Assembly (NCBI RefSeq): GCF_019645875.1
Contig: NZ_CP081000.1
Location: 62,001-126,000 of the forward strand
Direction of reading: 5' to 3'
Source of the DNA: Mycolicibacterium senegalense
Lineage (GTDB): Bacteria; Actinomycetota; Actinomycetes; Mycobacteriales; Mycobacteriaceae
Length of the DNA: 64,000 bases
This document shows positions 12,380-20,460 of this stretch, one piece after another (the first letter of the stretch is position 1; each line of letters begins with the position of its first letter). Under the pieces are notes generated by a model. The model did no database searches. It was given only the letters and a program-made list of their open reading frames with translations, and had not been told where the DNA came from. The position numbers and the translations under genes are program-made.

Positions 12380-14415
12380 TGTGCAGGCCAGTGTCGGCCT
12401 ACACACTTCAGGAGTTCGCGCTGTTCGAGCTGCCGGAGCACGTGACGCGCAGCGATCACGTCCGGCGGGGATTTGGTGTTCTGATGCCCGATCTGTATCC
12501 CGTCGACGATCCCGACGACGCGGATCCCCGGCTGGCACCATTGCTGGCCTGGCGTCAGCAACTGGTCGACTCGGGCGCGGTTGCGGCGCGCAGTTTCAAA
12601 GAGGCGCATCTGCGGCTCGTGCTCCGGTCCGGACGCACCGACGTCGAGCAGATCCGGGAGATGCTGCCCGGCTCGGTCGCCCAACATGCCGACGAGATGG
12701 CCAGGCTGCTCGCCGAGCTGGATTCCGGGACCCCGGCCCAGACGCCCGAGCAGCCCGGGGTACCCGCGGCCGGTGACGTGCACACGATCGCCTTCCGCCA
12801 TGACGCGTCCCGCCCCGGCGTCGTAGATCTCAGCTGGCCGGACTACCAGGCCAACGGGGGAGTGGTGCTGTACCGGGTCGTCAGCGGCGATGACCGGGAA
12901 CCCAAGTCCCCGGAGAACGCCGACCTGGTCGCGGCCACACCGTTGTCGGCTGCCAGTGACGACCGGCCGTTGACCGGCCCGGTGCGCTACTACCAGGTGT
13001 GGGTGATCACCGGGGCCTCGCGATCGGACGCCCTGAGCACTCGTCCGGTGCTGTATGCCAGTGGAGTACTGGTGCCCCCGGTCGGTGACGTGGCGGTTCG
13101 GGAAGACAACGGCCTGGTGGTCGGGCAGTGGAAGGCGCCTGCGACGACGAGCTCGGTGCACGTGTACCGCATCCCGGTCGAGGAGGCCGAGGAGACCGGG
13201 ATCGACGAGTCGCGGTATCGCATCCTGGCCGACGGCGAGCACCGGACCGGCTTCGTCGACTCTGGGGTGGCCCGGGGAAAGCGGTACCGCTACCGGGTCC
13301 GCTGCGCCGTCGACCTCGACGGAAACGTGCGGCTTTCGGAGCCCGTCGACTCCGACGTCGAGGTGTCCGCGGTGCTGGCCGCGGTCACCGACATCACGGT
13401 CGATACCGGATTCGACGGCGAGACGTTCGACGTGTCGTGGGCGGCACCGGGAGCCGACGTTGCCATCTACCTCAGCCAGACCGGTCCGAGCGCCGGCGGG
13501 GTCGCCACGGAGCTGCCCGAGAAGGCGCTCGATCAGGTCGGGCTGACCCCGGATCTGCGGCTGCACCAGCCGGTGACCGATCAACCGCAACCCGACGGCA
13601 GCCACCGGACACTGATGGCCGGGGTGGCCTGGCCGCGGGGCTGGAGCCGGGCCTACGTCACGCCGGTGACGATCCTGGCCGGGCACGCGGTGCTGGGCCG
13701 GACGGTGTCGGCAGTGCGCACCGGCACGATCCGTGACATCGAACTCGTGGAGTACTGCAACAAGCAGGTGCTGACGTTCGAGTGGCCCGACGGCGCCGCC
13801 GGTGTGGTGGTGACCCTGGCACCCAAGGGGCATGATCCCCGGGCCGGCCTGACCGGCCGCTCTTTCGAGATCTCGCTCGAGGACTACGAGAAGTACGGCG
13901 GCATGCACCTGACCGGCGCGCTCCCGGTGGGCGGATGCTCGTTGCACCTGGCGCCGGTGGCGTTCTCGGGCGGCCGGCGAGTGACCGGTCCGGTGGCCAG
14001 CATCGAGTACCCCGGCATGCTCCGGCTGCAGTATGCGGTACGAATTGGCCGCGACCCCAACGGTTTCCCCACCACGGCCACCGTCGCGGTGCGTTCCGAA
14101 CACGATCTACCGGGGTCACCCTCCTTCGTCCTGGTCAACAACCCTCAGCGGATGCCGTTGAGCGTGCACGACGGCCAGCCGGTCGATGTGGCGCCGCTGG
14201 ACGCGCAGGGACAGTTGGCGGACCAGCCGTCCAAGCAGTTGAGGTGGACGGCGTTGACCTCATCGGGCAGCGGTGAACTGTGGGCCGCGAATGTCAGCGG
14301 CCTGCACGGCTGGATTCGGCTGTTCCTCGACATCCCTGATCCGGCCAAGCTGCGCACCATCGCCCTGCTGGACCCGCCGGTGCAGACCCTGCAGCTCACC
14401 GTGACGGTGTTATGA
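12379..14415 (+). CDS. Beta-repeat (Fn3-like) protein of a putative GTPase-associated system
   Basis: A 678-aa soluble protein with no recognised enzyme motif. It opens with a roughly 90-residue alpha-helical-looking region (about 5-115), which could be an adaptor domain. Then come several repeats of about 90 residues with fibronectin-III-like wording: VVDLSWPDYQANGGVVLYRV, RYYQVWVIT, FVDSGVARGKRYRYRVRCAV, FDVSWAAPGADVAIYLSQ and VLTFEWPDGAAGVVVTL, so the body is mostly beta. No signal peptide or membrane segment is seen, so it should be cytosolic. Its stop overlaps the start of the next gene by 4 nt, so the three genes 12379-18030 form an operon. The start could be GTG 12379 (leaderless) or GTG 12391. 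Inference: a scaffold or target-recognition subunit of the GTPase system. I do not recognise a named ortholog. Confidence 0.75.
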   Translation: MCRPVSAYTLQEFALFELPEHVTRSDHVRRGFGVLMPDLYPVDDPDDADPRLAPLLAWRQQLVDSGAVAARSFKEAHLRLVLRSGRTDVEQIREMLPGSVAQHADEMARLLAELDSGTPAQTPEQPGVPAAGDVHTIAFRHDASRPGVVDLSWPDYQANGGVVLYRVVSGDDREPKSPENADLVAATPLSAASDDRPLTGPVRYYQVWVITGASRSDALSTRPVLYASGVLVPPVGDVAVREDNGLVVGQWKAPATTSSVHVYRIPVEEAEETGIDESRYRILADGEHRTGFVDSGVARGKRYRYRVRCAVDLDGNVRLSEPVDSDVEVSAVLAAVTDITVDTGFDGETFDVSWAAPGADVAIYLSQTGPSAGGVATELPEKALDQVGLTPDLRLHQPVTDQPQPDGSHRTLMAGVAWPRGWSRAYVTPVTILAGHAVLGRTVSAVRTGTIRDIELVEYCNKQVLTFEWPDGAAGVVVTLAPKGHDPRAGLTGRSFEISLEDYEKYGGMHLTGALPVGGCSLHLAPVAFSGGRRVTGPVASIEYPGMLRLQYAVRIGRDPNGFPTTATVAVRSEHDLPGSPSFVLVNNPQRMPLSVHDGQPVDVAPLDAQGQLADQPSKQLRWTALTSSGSGELWAANVSGLHGWIRLFLDIPDPAKLRTIALLDPPVQTLQLTVTVL

Positions 14416-16871
14416 CCTCGCGCTACGGCCAGCTTGCCTATACGTCGTTCGATGCCGTCGGCAATGTCGGCGGCTGGCAGGTCAAGGAAACCAGCGGCGG
14501 GCTCACGCCGGCGGAGACGCAGACGTTGATCGCCGGGGTGCACACGGTGTTCCGTCCAGTGGGTCAGACACCTGACTTCCCCACGCCCGAACAACTGGAG
14601 CAGGGGCCTCGCCGGCTTGCCTACCGTCATCTCGCCGAGGGCGCCGGTTACTGGCACACCTTCCCCGCCGGATCGGACAGTACGGGCCGGCCGGGCAACG
14701 TCTTCGCCCACGTGCTGCTGGATCGGGCGCCCGACACCCACCCCCGTTGCCGGGCCATCCAATGGTGGCGGTCGCCGCACTGGTTACAGCCATACGGGGC
14801 TGCCGCGGTGGCCCGGGCCGTGCTTCCCGGCGTGTTGCCGGAGGTGGGCACCGCGGTGACGAAAGACAGCGTGGTGGCGTTCGCGCTGGATACCGCCACC
14901 TGGCGGCTGGCGACCCTGTTCGCGTTGCTGGACGCGGTGGCCGCGGCACTGGCCGGCGGCCCTCCGGTGGTGCTGGGGGTGCAGTCCCCGGATGCGGCGG
15001 CGCAGTGGATCGGTTTGGTGAGCTTCCTGATGTCCCCGGGTACGGCGGCGGGCTTGAGTTTTTCCACCTTCGACCGTGCCGAGCAGGTTGCACCGCACAC
15101 CGGGCAGGTGCTGACCGCGGTGCCGCTCGGGGATGTCGCCGCGATCGAGCCGGGCATGGTGGTGATCAGCGAGTCCGAGACGGTGTCGCTGGGTGAGCTC
15201 GGCGGTGATCCGCACCGTACCGCCGGTGGGCATCACATCGAGGTGACGCGCTGGTCGGTGATGGCACAGGTGGTGCTGCTCGATGTGGCCTCGGCGCGGC
15301 AGGTGCTCGACGACATCGACACCTTCTCCGCCCAGGTGCGCGATGACGGGTTGCACCCTGCCTGGCCGATGGCGATGGCCGTGGCCCGGCATCCGGAGTT
15401 CGCCGACGCACAGGTCGAAGCCCATGAGGTGATCGCCGCACACTCCCCGTCCGGCGCGCTGGTCGGCTCCGAGGCCGCGCACACCATCGCCGACGTGCTC
15501 TCGGCGATGGTGGGCGCCACGACGGGCGACGCCTGGCGGGCCGTGCACGAGTTGCCGGACGGCGCCGGTGCGGCGTTCGCGGATGCCACCTACTTCGCCC
15601 GGGCGATTGCCGACGACGCGTGGTTGACCCGAAACGGTCCAATTCCCTTGGGCCCGAGGATGTTTCACGGGAAACCAACACCTTCGACTTTGCGGAAGGC
15701 GATCGGGCCGGCCATAGAGGATAGCAGGGCCCACGGGCCCGACCGGTTGCTACGCGTTATCGACCTGCTGTGGCGCGCCGGGGTCGCCGACGACCGGCTC
15801 TCGGCGGCGCTGACCGAGAGCGTGTTACCGGCACTGGCGGATCCGCGGGTACGTGGGCGGATCGACGCCGCGGACCGGCTGTCGCTGGGAGTGTGGTTGC
15901 TGCGTGACGGTGACGGCGGGCCCAGCACCGTCGACGACGACGTACTGGACTGGCTGGCCGAGGCGGCCACCGTGCCCGAGGCCGCCGAGCTCGCCGAAGC
16001 GCAGCCGTGGGATCCGGTGTGGACCCGAGCGGCTCTACGTGGGCTGCGGTCGCAGCGGTGCGGGCCGCAACTCCCCGGCGATCTCGGCGCACAGCTGTGG
16101 TGGCTACGGATCACGGAGCCCGAGCACTTCGCCGCGGCGGCTGCCGCGTCCGTCTGGAATCCGTCGGATCTGCTGCTGGCAATCGGGGCCGAGCCGTTGC
16201 CCAGGATGGCAGCGCTGCGCACCCTGGTGGGGGCGGCCGATTCAGTCGCGTTGCGCCGGCTGGCCGGCAAGGTGATCGAGGACAACGGCGACAACGTGGC
16301 GGTCGCCTGCGCCGCGGTACGCCACGTCGAGCCGCGGGAGTGGCTGCACAAGGGCTATCTGCACACGCACCAGAGCTCCTACGTGCCGCTGTGGGATCAC
16401 GTGCTGGCCGGCCTGGAACCGGCGTCCGTGCACCCGGATTTCTCGGTGCGACTGCTGACATTCGCGCTGCTGGGTGTGCTCACCGGCCACCCGTACCCGA
16501 AGGCCTGCAACGACCTGGCTGCCGAAAACGGTAGCGGCGCAAAGGCGGTGGAGCGGGTGTTGCCGTTGGTCGACGGTGGCCGGCTGGCCCCGGTGACAGT
16601 GGTGGCGATCAGCCTGCTGCGGTCTGCCGCGGCCGAGTCGGCCGGCTATGTGCTCGACCCGGTGGATCGGCTCGCCGGGGTGCTGGCCGGGCAGGTGGCT
16701 GCCACCATGGGCGGCGCGGATGCGGAATCCGTGGTGGTGTTGATGGCGCAGTTGTCGGGTGATGCCTCTGAGGGGACGATGCGCGGATACCGCAAAATGG
16801 TGAACAAACTGCTGGCGCGCCGGGGTGAGCAACCGTCGCTGGCGGAGCGACTGAGGGGGAGCCGGGGCTGA
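14412..16871 (+). CDS. GTPase-associated protein 1-like (GAP1-type) protein
   Basis: An 819-aa cytosolic protein. The N-terminal 170 residues (YGQLAYTSFDAVGNVGGWQV, later GNVFAHVLLDRAP and AIQWWRSPHWLQPYG) read like the GAP1 N-terminal domain defined beside conflict-system GTPases. A middle region (TWRLATLFALLDAVAAAL onward, about 160-400) resembles the GAP1 middle domain. The C-terminal half is long and alpha-helical (RLLRVIDLLWRAGVADDRL and so on) without a catalytic motif. The start is ATG 14412 inside the end of the upstream gene (ATGA overlap), and the GTPase gene follows 1 nt after its stop, so the three products are probably made together and may form a complex. The GAP1 call comes from remembered family patterns. 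It could also be an unrelated large helical scaffold, but the adjacent zinc-ribbon GTPase supports it. Confidence 0.6.
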   Translation: MTSRYGQLAYTSFDAVGNVGGWQVKETSGGLTPAETQTLIAGVHTVFRPVGQTPDFPTPEQLEQGPRRLAYRHLAEGAGYWHTFPAGSDSTGRPGNVFAHVLLDRAPDTHPRCRAIQWWRSPHWLQPYGAAAVARAVLPGVLPEVGTAVTKDSVVAFALDTATWRLATLFALLDAVAAALAGGPPVVLGVQSPDAAAQWIGLVSFLMSPGTAAGLSFSTFDRAEQVAPHTGQVLTAVPLGDVAAIEPGMVVISESETVSLGELGGDPHRTAGGHHIEVTRWSVMAQVVLLDVASARQVLDDIDTFSAQVRDDGLHPAWPMAMAVARHPEFADAQVEAHEVIAAHSPSGALVGSEAAHTIADVLSAMVGATTGDAWRAVHELPDGAGAAFADATYFARAIADDAWLTRNGPIPLGPRMFHGKPTPSTLRKAIGPAIEDSRAHGPDRLLRVIDLLWRAGVADDRLSAALTESVLPALADPRVRGRIDAADRLSLGVWLLRDGDGGPSTVDDDVLDWLAEAATVPEAAELAEAQPWDPVWTRAALRGLRSQRCGPQLPGDLGAQLWWLRITEPEHFAAAAAASVWNPSDLLLAIGAEPLPRMAALRTLVGAADSVALRRLAGKVIEDNGDNVAVACAAVRHVEPREWLHKGYLHTHQSSYVPLWDHVLAGLEPASVHPDFSVRLLTFALLGVLTGHPYPKACNDLAAENGSGAKAVERVLPLVDGGRLAPVTVVAISLLRSAAAESAGYVLDPVDRLAGVLAGQVAATMGGADAESVVVLMAQLSGDASEGTMRGYRKMVNKLLARRGEQPSLAERLRGSRG

Positions 16872-16872
16872 C

Positions 16873-18030
16873 ATGAGCAAATGCCCGCGGTGCTTCACCC
16901 CGCTGAGCCCGAACAACCACCTGTGGACACTGCCGGCCCAGGCCGGCGGCACCCGCTACCGCGACGACGTCGCCTCCGCATACGTGGGGGCGCCTGCCGA
17001 TTGCGGTCCGCTCTACACCTGGACCCGCACGCCGGGCTACAACGGCCCACCGCCGCCGGTGTCCGAGGCCAGCCGGGCACTGCAGGGCCACGCGGTGGAA
17101 ATCTGCCCGGTCTGCCATTTCACGCTTCCCGACGGTTTCCGTGAGGGGCACGCCATCTGCATCGCGCTCGCCGGCGCGCGTGCGACGGGCAAGAGTCTGT
17201 ACATCGCGGTGCTGGTCAAGCAGCTCGAGCTGCTGTGCGAGCGCTTCGGTGTGTTGATGGAACCGGTAACCCGGGCCACCGCACAGAACTACGCCACCAA
17301 CTACGAGGGGCCGCTGTACGTACAGCGAGGGCTGTTGCCGCCGACTCCGACGGTGCACACCCAGGCGCCGAATCAGCGTGAGCCACTGGTGTTCTCGATC
17401 GGTGTCTGGCACGGGGTGCGGCGCTTCCTGGTGCTGCGGGACGTGGCAGGCGAGGACTTGGAGAACGGTGACCTGCGCGCCCCGCCCTTCCAGTTCTTCG
17501 GCCACGCCGACGCCGTGTTCTTCATGTTCGACCCCTTGCGGGTCAAGGCCATTCGCGATCAACTGCAGGACCTGCTGCCGCCCCAGCCGTTCAGCGGTGG
17601 CGAACCGCGTGCGGTGTTGGCCAATCTGCTGACGGCGGTCAGCCCGGGCCAGCCCAAGCTCGCGGTGATCCTGTCCAAATTCGACGTGTTGCGGGCGTTG
17701 CGTGACGTGCAGGGTTCGGAATGGGCGCTGGTCATGTCGAACGGGGGCGCGGCGTTCCTGCGCGACACCTCCGACGGCAAGCGATACGACGACGTGGACA
17801 GTCAGCTTCTCGACCAAGAGGTGCGCAGCCTGCTGGTCCGCCTGCACGGCGGCGCGATCGTGGCCGGCGTGGAGAACCCCGCGTCGGGCCCGCGGCTGGC
17901 CAGCCGCTATTTCGCAGTGTCGACCCTCGGCCATGCGCCTACCGGAAACCGTCTGCACGCCAGGGGTATTGCCCCGTTCCGTTGCGTGGATCCGGTGCGT
18001 TGGGTGACCACGCAGTTCGGTGTGCTCTAG
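16873..18030 (+). CDS. Zinc-ribbon P-loop GTPase (double-GTPase 2-like)
   Basis: A 385-aa protein. An N-terminal zinc ribbon is formed by CPRC (Cys4, Cys7) and CPVC (Cys78, Cys81). A GTPase domain follows: Walker A GARATGKS at 101-108, switch/Walker B DVAGED with Asp190 and Gly193, and a base-recognition motif SKFD (268-271) in place of NKxD. Phe-rich DAVFFMFDP follows the switch. This arrangement matches the zinc-ribbon GTPases that accompany GAP1-type proteins in predicted NTP-dependent conflict systems. It is the last gene of the operon that begins at 12379; the spacing from the GAP1-like gene is 1 nt. Inference: the regulatory switch of the system. No effector nuclease or protease is encoded inside the operon. 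GTPase chemistry is well supported; the biological role is not established. Confidence 0.75.
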   Translation: MSKCPRCFTPLSPNNHLWTLPAQAGGTRYRDDVASAYVGAPADCGPLYTWTRTPGYNGPPPPVSEASRALQGHAVEICPVCHFTLPDGFREGHAICIALAGARATGKSLYIAVLVKQLELLCERFGVLMEPVTRATAQNYATNYEGPLYVQRGLLPPTPTVHTQAPNQREPLVFSIGVWHGVRRFLVLRDVAGEDLENGDLRAPPFQFFGHADAVFFMFDPLRVKAIRDQLQDLLPPQPFSGGEPRAVLANLLTAVSPGQPKLAVILSKFDVLRALRDVQGSEWALVMSNGGAAFLRDTSDGKRYDDVDSQLLDQEVRSLLVRLHGGAIVAGVENPASGPRLASRYFAVSTLGHAPTGNRLHARGIAPFRCVDPVRWVTTQFGVL

Positions 18031-18071
18031 CCCCGTGGCTATGGTGGGCTGACCGAACAGAGAGGTGACAG

Positions 18072-18575
18072 GTGGGCAAGAACGAGCGCACGAAGATCGT
18101 CATGAGTGACGACGAGATCGCCGAGTTCATCGAACGCAGCCGCACCGCGACGATGGCCACGGTGCTGCCGGACGGCCGGCCCCACCTGGTCGCCATGTGG
18201 TACGCGGTGCTCGACGGGGAGATCTGGTTCGAGACCAAGGCCAAGTCGCAGAAGGCGGTCAACCTGCGCCGCGACCCCACGATCACGGTGATGATCGAGG
18301 ACGGCGACACATACGACACCCTGCGCGGAGTGTCGATCGACGGCACCGCCGAGATCGTCGACGATCCCGAAACCCTGCTGCGGGTGGGCATCAGTGTGTG
18401 GGAGCGCTACACCGGCCCCTACACCGAGGAGATGCGCCCGTTCGTCGACCAGATGATGAACAACCGCATCGCGGTGCGTGTAGTGCCCAGCCGGCAGCGC
18501 AGCTGGGACCACCGCAAGCTCGGATTGCCCGAGATGCCGGTCGGCGGCAACACGGCCCAGTATCTGAACGCCTAG
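18072..18575 (+). CDS. PPOX-class split-barrel FMN/F420-dependent enzyme
   Basis: A 167-aa protein of the pyridoxamine-phosphate-oxidase-like split beta-barrel group, which in mycobacteria bind FMN or F420 and reduce or oxidise small molecules. Family wording is clear: TATMATVLPDGRPHLVAMWY, EIWFETKAKSQKAVNLRRDP, ITVMIEDGDTYDTLRGVSI and a C-terminal RIAVRVVPSRQRSWDHRKL. Length is typical. The start is GTG 18072 with AGAGGTGA 6-13 nt upstream. It lies 41 nt after the GTPase gene and could be read through from it, but its function looks unrelated. It ends in a 4-bp convergent overlap with the pirin gene. The cofactor cannot be decided from the sequence alone. Confidence 0.85.
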   Translation: MGKNERTKIVMSDDEIAEFIERSRTATMATVLPDGRPHLVAMWYAVLDGEIWFETKAKSQKAVNLRRDPTITVMIEDGDTYDTLRGVSIDGTAEIVDDPETLLRVGISVWERYTGPYTEEMRPFVDQMMNNRIAVRVVPSRQRSWDHRKLGLPEMPVGGNTAQYLNA

Positions 18576-19540
18576 CCCGACGGCCGCGGGCGCGGCTTGA
18601 GCCGTCCATTGGGCAGCGGCGGTGCGGGCAGCCGCGCGATGCGGCCTCGGTAGCCGTGCACGTCCCCGAAGCGCGCGTCGTTGGCCTGCCACAGTTCGCG
18701 GTAGGTCACGATGTCGTCGTGGCTGCGGCCGACGAAGTTCCACCACATCACCAGCTCTTCGGCAAATGGTGGGCCGCCCAACAGGATCGCCCGGGCCGGG
18801 CCGTCACCGCGGTTGGCCAACTGCAGCTCCGCGCGGCCCGGCGCCTGGTAGGCCAGATCGGCGACCGCCAGCGTTTTCCCGCACACCTCGATCGCGCCCT
18901 GGTCCAACAGGACGCCGTGCTCGAAGGCCGGGTCGACATCCAGCGTCAGCACGGCTCCCGCCGGCAGGTCGATCTGGGCGCCCAACAATGGCGTGAAGGT
19001 GTGTACCGGCGACGCTGAGTCGACGAGATCACCGAGGAACACCCGGATGGTCGTACCGTCGACGGTTCGCGGCGGTGGCGCGTAGTGGGCGAAATCGCGC
19101 CCGGTATCGCGAGCAGAGTCAGGCAGGGCCACCCACAGTTGCACGCCGTGCAAGAGCGTGGTCTCCGGCGTCGAGACCTCCGAGTGGCAGATCCCCGCGC
19201 CGGCCGTCATCAGGTTGAGCTCGCCGGGGCGCACCATGGCGTGTACCCCGGCGCTGTCGCGGTGTTCGATCAGGCCTTCGAAAAGCCAACTCACCGTTTG
19301 CAAACCGGTGTGGGGGTGGGGCGCCACGTCCATGCCGCGGCCGGCGGCCCGGACGTCGTGCGGCCCGTAGTGGTCGGCGAAACACCACGCCCCGATCATG
19401 GACCGCTCGCGCTGCGGCAGGGTGCGCCGGACCAACATCGCCCGCGGGCCGCCCAGCGGCACCTCGCGGGGGTGCAGCACCCCGGTGAACTCCGAGTTGC
19501 CGCAGGTGACTTCGGCGGGTGCCGTGTCGGTGTTGCTCAT
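18572..19540 (-). CDS. Pirin family protein
   Basis: A two-cupin pirin-type protein of 322 aa. The N-terminal cupin carries the metal-site wording PHPHTGLQTVSWLFEG with two histidines and the downstream LMTAGAGICHSE with a third. The C-terminal cupin (VLTLDVDPAFEHGVLL) is followed by the usual LLGGPPFAEELVMWWNFVG. I chose the ATG at 19540 (MSNTDT); an ATG three codons upstream (19549) is also possible. Bacterial pirins are iron proteins with quercetinase or redox-sensing roles; the substrate here is unknown. A second, more distant pirin lies at 61535. It is convergent with the split-barrel gene and divergent from the small DivIVA-motif gene. Confidence 0.87.
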   Translation of the reverse strand: MSNTDTAPAEVTCGNSEFTGVLHPREVPLGGPRAMLVRRTLPQRERSMIGAWCFADHYGPHDVRAAGRGMDVAPHPHTGLQTVSWLFEGLIEHRDSAGVHAMVRPGELNLMTAGAGICHSEVSTPETTLLHGVQLWVALPDSARDTGRDFAHYAPPPRTVDGTTIRVFLGDLVDSASPVHTFTPLLGAQIDLPAGAVLTLDVDPAFEHGVLLDQGAIEVCGKTLAVADLAYQAPGRAELQLANRGDGPARAILLGGPPFAEELVMWWNFVGRSHDDIVTYRELWQANDARFGDVHGYRGRIARLPAPPLPNGRLKPRPRPSG

Positions 19541-19559
19541 GTTCCTCACGGTAACCGCG

Positions 19560-19587
19560 TTCAGCTGAGCCGGTACCCGGTTAGCAT
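19560..19587 (+). promoter_or_regulatory. Putative promoter of the DivIVA-motif gene, leaderless
   Basis: TAGCAT at 19582-19587 fits TANNNT, with a weak TTCAGC at 19560-19565 (16-bp spacer). Seven bases after the -10 is ATG 19595, the favoured start. The upstream ATG at 19586 lies inside the -10 box and is unlikely to be transcribed. Confidence 0.45.
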
Positions 19588-19594
19588 GGCCCGC

Positions 19595-19852
19595 ATGACC
19601 GGGGGACTGACAGCCGAAGACGTTCGCAGCACCGAATTTTCGAAGCCGCCGCTCGGCAAGCGCGGTTATGACAAGAAGTCAGTGGACGATTTTCTCGCGC
19701 TGGTGGCCCGCCGGCTCGACGGGCGTGGGCATCTCGGTGCCGAGGATGTCCGAAACATCGCGTTCCCCAAGCCGCCGCTTTTCCAGCGCGGCTACAACGA
19801 GGACGATGTCGACGCTCTGCTCGATGCCGTGGTCGCCACGCTCGAGCGGTAG
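19595..19852 (+). CDS. Small DivIVA-motif protein with two tandem motifs
   Basis: An 85-aa protein made almost entirely of two copies of the short DivIVA N-terminal motif: LTAEDVRSTEFSKPPLGKRG then YDKKSVDDFLALVARRL, and LGAEDVRNIAFPKPPLFQRG then YNEDDVDALLDAVVATL. The copies are about 40 residues apart. In full-length DivIVA/Wag31 one such motif binds membrane and is followed by a long coiled coil; here no coiled coil follows, so this is not Wag31. No signal or membrane segment is seen. Start ATG 19595 is preferred because a -10-like TAGCAT sits 7 nt upstream; ATG 19586 would add three residues. The role is unknown; membrane-curvature or pole binding is a family-based guess. Confidence 0.8.
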   Translation: MTGGLTAEDVRSTEFSKPPLGKRGYDKKSVDDFLALVARRLDGRGHLGAEDVRNIAFPKPPLFQRGYNEDDVDALLDAVVATLER

Positions 19853-19928
19853 TCGAATGAGAAGTTGGGGGACGGTGCCGTCACTGCGCCTCTCGGCGAG
19901 TGGTCGCTCGAAGCGACGGTTCTGGTGT

Positions 19929-19985
19929 GGGGCCCGGGGCAATGCCCGACACCGTCTGCGGGTGTAACGACAAACCCCGGGCCCC
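19929..19985. repeat. GC-rich 11-bp inverted repeat
   Basis: GGGGCCCGGGG (19929-19939) and CCCCGGGCCCC (19975-19985) are perfect complements with a 35-nt loop that contains a further small ACACC/GGTGT stem. It lies between the convergent DivIVA-motif gene and whiB6, where transcription from both sides should end. Confidence 0.6.
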
Positions 19986-20008
19986 TATTCCTCCCCCAGT
20001 GGAAACTT

Positions 20009-20049
20009 GCCCTTGCCCTGCCGTCCCCTCGAATCGGCAGCGCAAGGGC
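20009..20049. terminator. Hairpin 3' of whiB6, probable terminator
   Basis: A 15-bp stem with one mismatch (20009-20023 with 20035-20049) and an 11-nt loop begins 38 nt after the whiB6 stop, reading on the - strand. There is no strong U tract, which is common for mycobacterial terminators. It could also stop + strand transcripts from the DivIVA-motif gene. Confidence 0.6.
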
Positions 20050-20086
20050 CAGACAAAAAGTACTGGTGTGTTGCGCCGGTTCGGGC

Positions 20087-20380
20087 TCAGGCGGCTTCGG
20101 GAAAGACCAGGCCGAGCTTGCGCACCGGGTAACCGTTGCGCTCGGCCAGCGAGCGGAGCTGTTTGAGCGCGAAGGTCCGGCCGCGGCCCGCCTCGGGAAC
20201 CATGATGCCGGCCCACAGCCCCTCGGCGCGGGGAAGTTCGCAGGCCTCGCGGGCACACAGCCAGCGCCGCGGGCATTCCCGGCAGATGACCTTCGCCTGA
20301 TCGTCGGGGGTGGAGGTCCACCGCTCCGGGTCACTGGTGCACACGCCGAGCGGGATGCCGTTGGCCATCAGTGCGTTCAT
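20087..20380 (-). CDS. whiB6: WhiB-family iron-sulfur regulator WhiB6
   Basis: A 97-aa Wbl protein. Cys14, Cys33, Cys36 and Cys42 give the C-x18-C-x2-C-x5-C cluster-binding pattern, followed by GLWAG (the Wbl G[VI]WGG-type turn) and a C-terminal basic tail. The wording PLGVCTSDPERWTSTPDDQA and LRSLAERNGYPVRKLGLVFP matches WhiB6, the Wbl protein at the head of the M. tuberculosis ESX-1 locus that controls ESX-1 genes and senses redox state. It lacks the roughly 20-residue N-terminal extension of the M. tuberculosis protein. The start ATG has AGGAG 9 nt upstream. It is transcribed away from the rest of the locus. Confidence 0.92.
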   Translation of the reverse strand: MNALMANGIPLGVCTSDPERWTSTPDDQAKVICRECPRRWLCAREACELPRAEGLWAGIMVPEAGRGRTFALKQLRSLAERNGYPVRKLGLVFPEAA

Positions 20381-20431
20381 GCTGCTGCTCCTGTTAGGAC
20401 TTTTGTTGCGGTGTGTCCCGCGTTGGGAGGA

Positions 20432-20460
20432 ACGCTATAGCAAGAACCGTAGCGATGCAA
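20432..20460 (-). promoter_or_regulatory. Predicted whiB6 promoter
   Basis: On the - strand, TTGCAT (20455-20460) and TAGCGT (20432-20437) are separated by exactly 17 bp. Initiation near 20425 would give a 5' UTR of about 45 nt containing the AGGAG site. A palindrome abuts the -35 on its upstream side. Confidence 0.55.

Noticed and set aside
12274..14103. 609-aa open frame on the - strand opposite the Fn3-like gene
   Set aside because: The + frame gives repeated beta-domain wording and overlaps neatly with the next gene; the - product is low-complexity Arg/Gly-rich.
18197..19018. 273-aa + frame over the split-barrel and pirin genes
   Set aside because: Shadow; composition Arg-rich and no family match, while both real genes have strong motifs.
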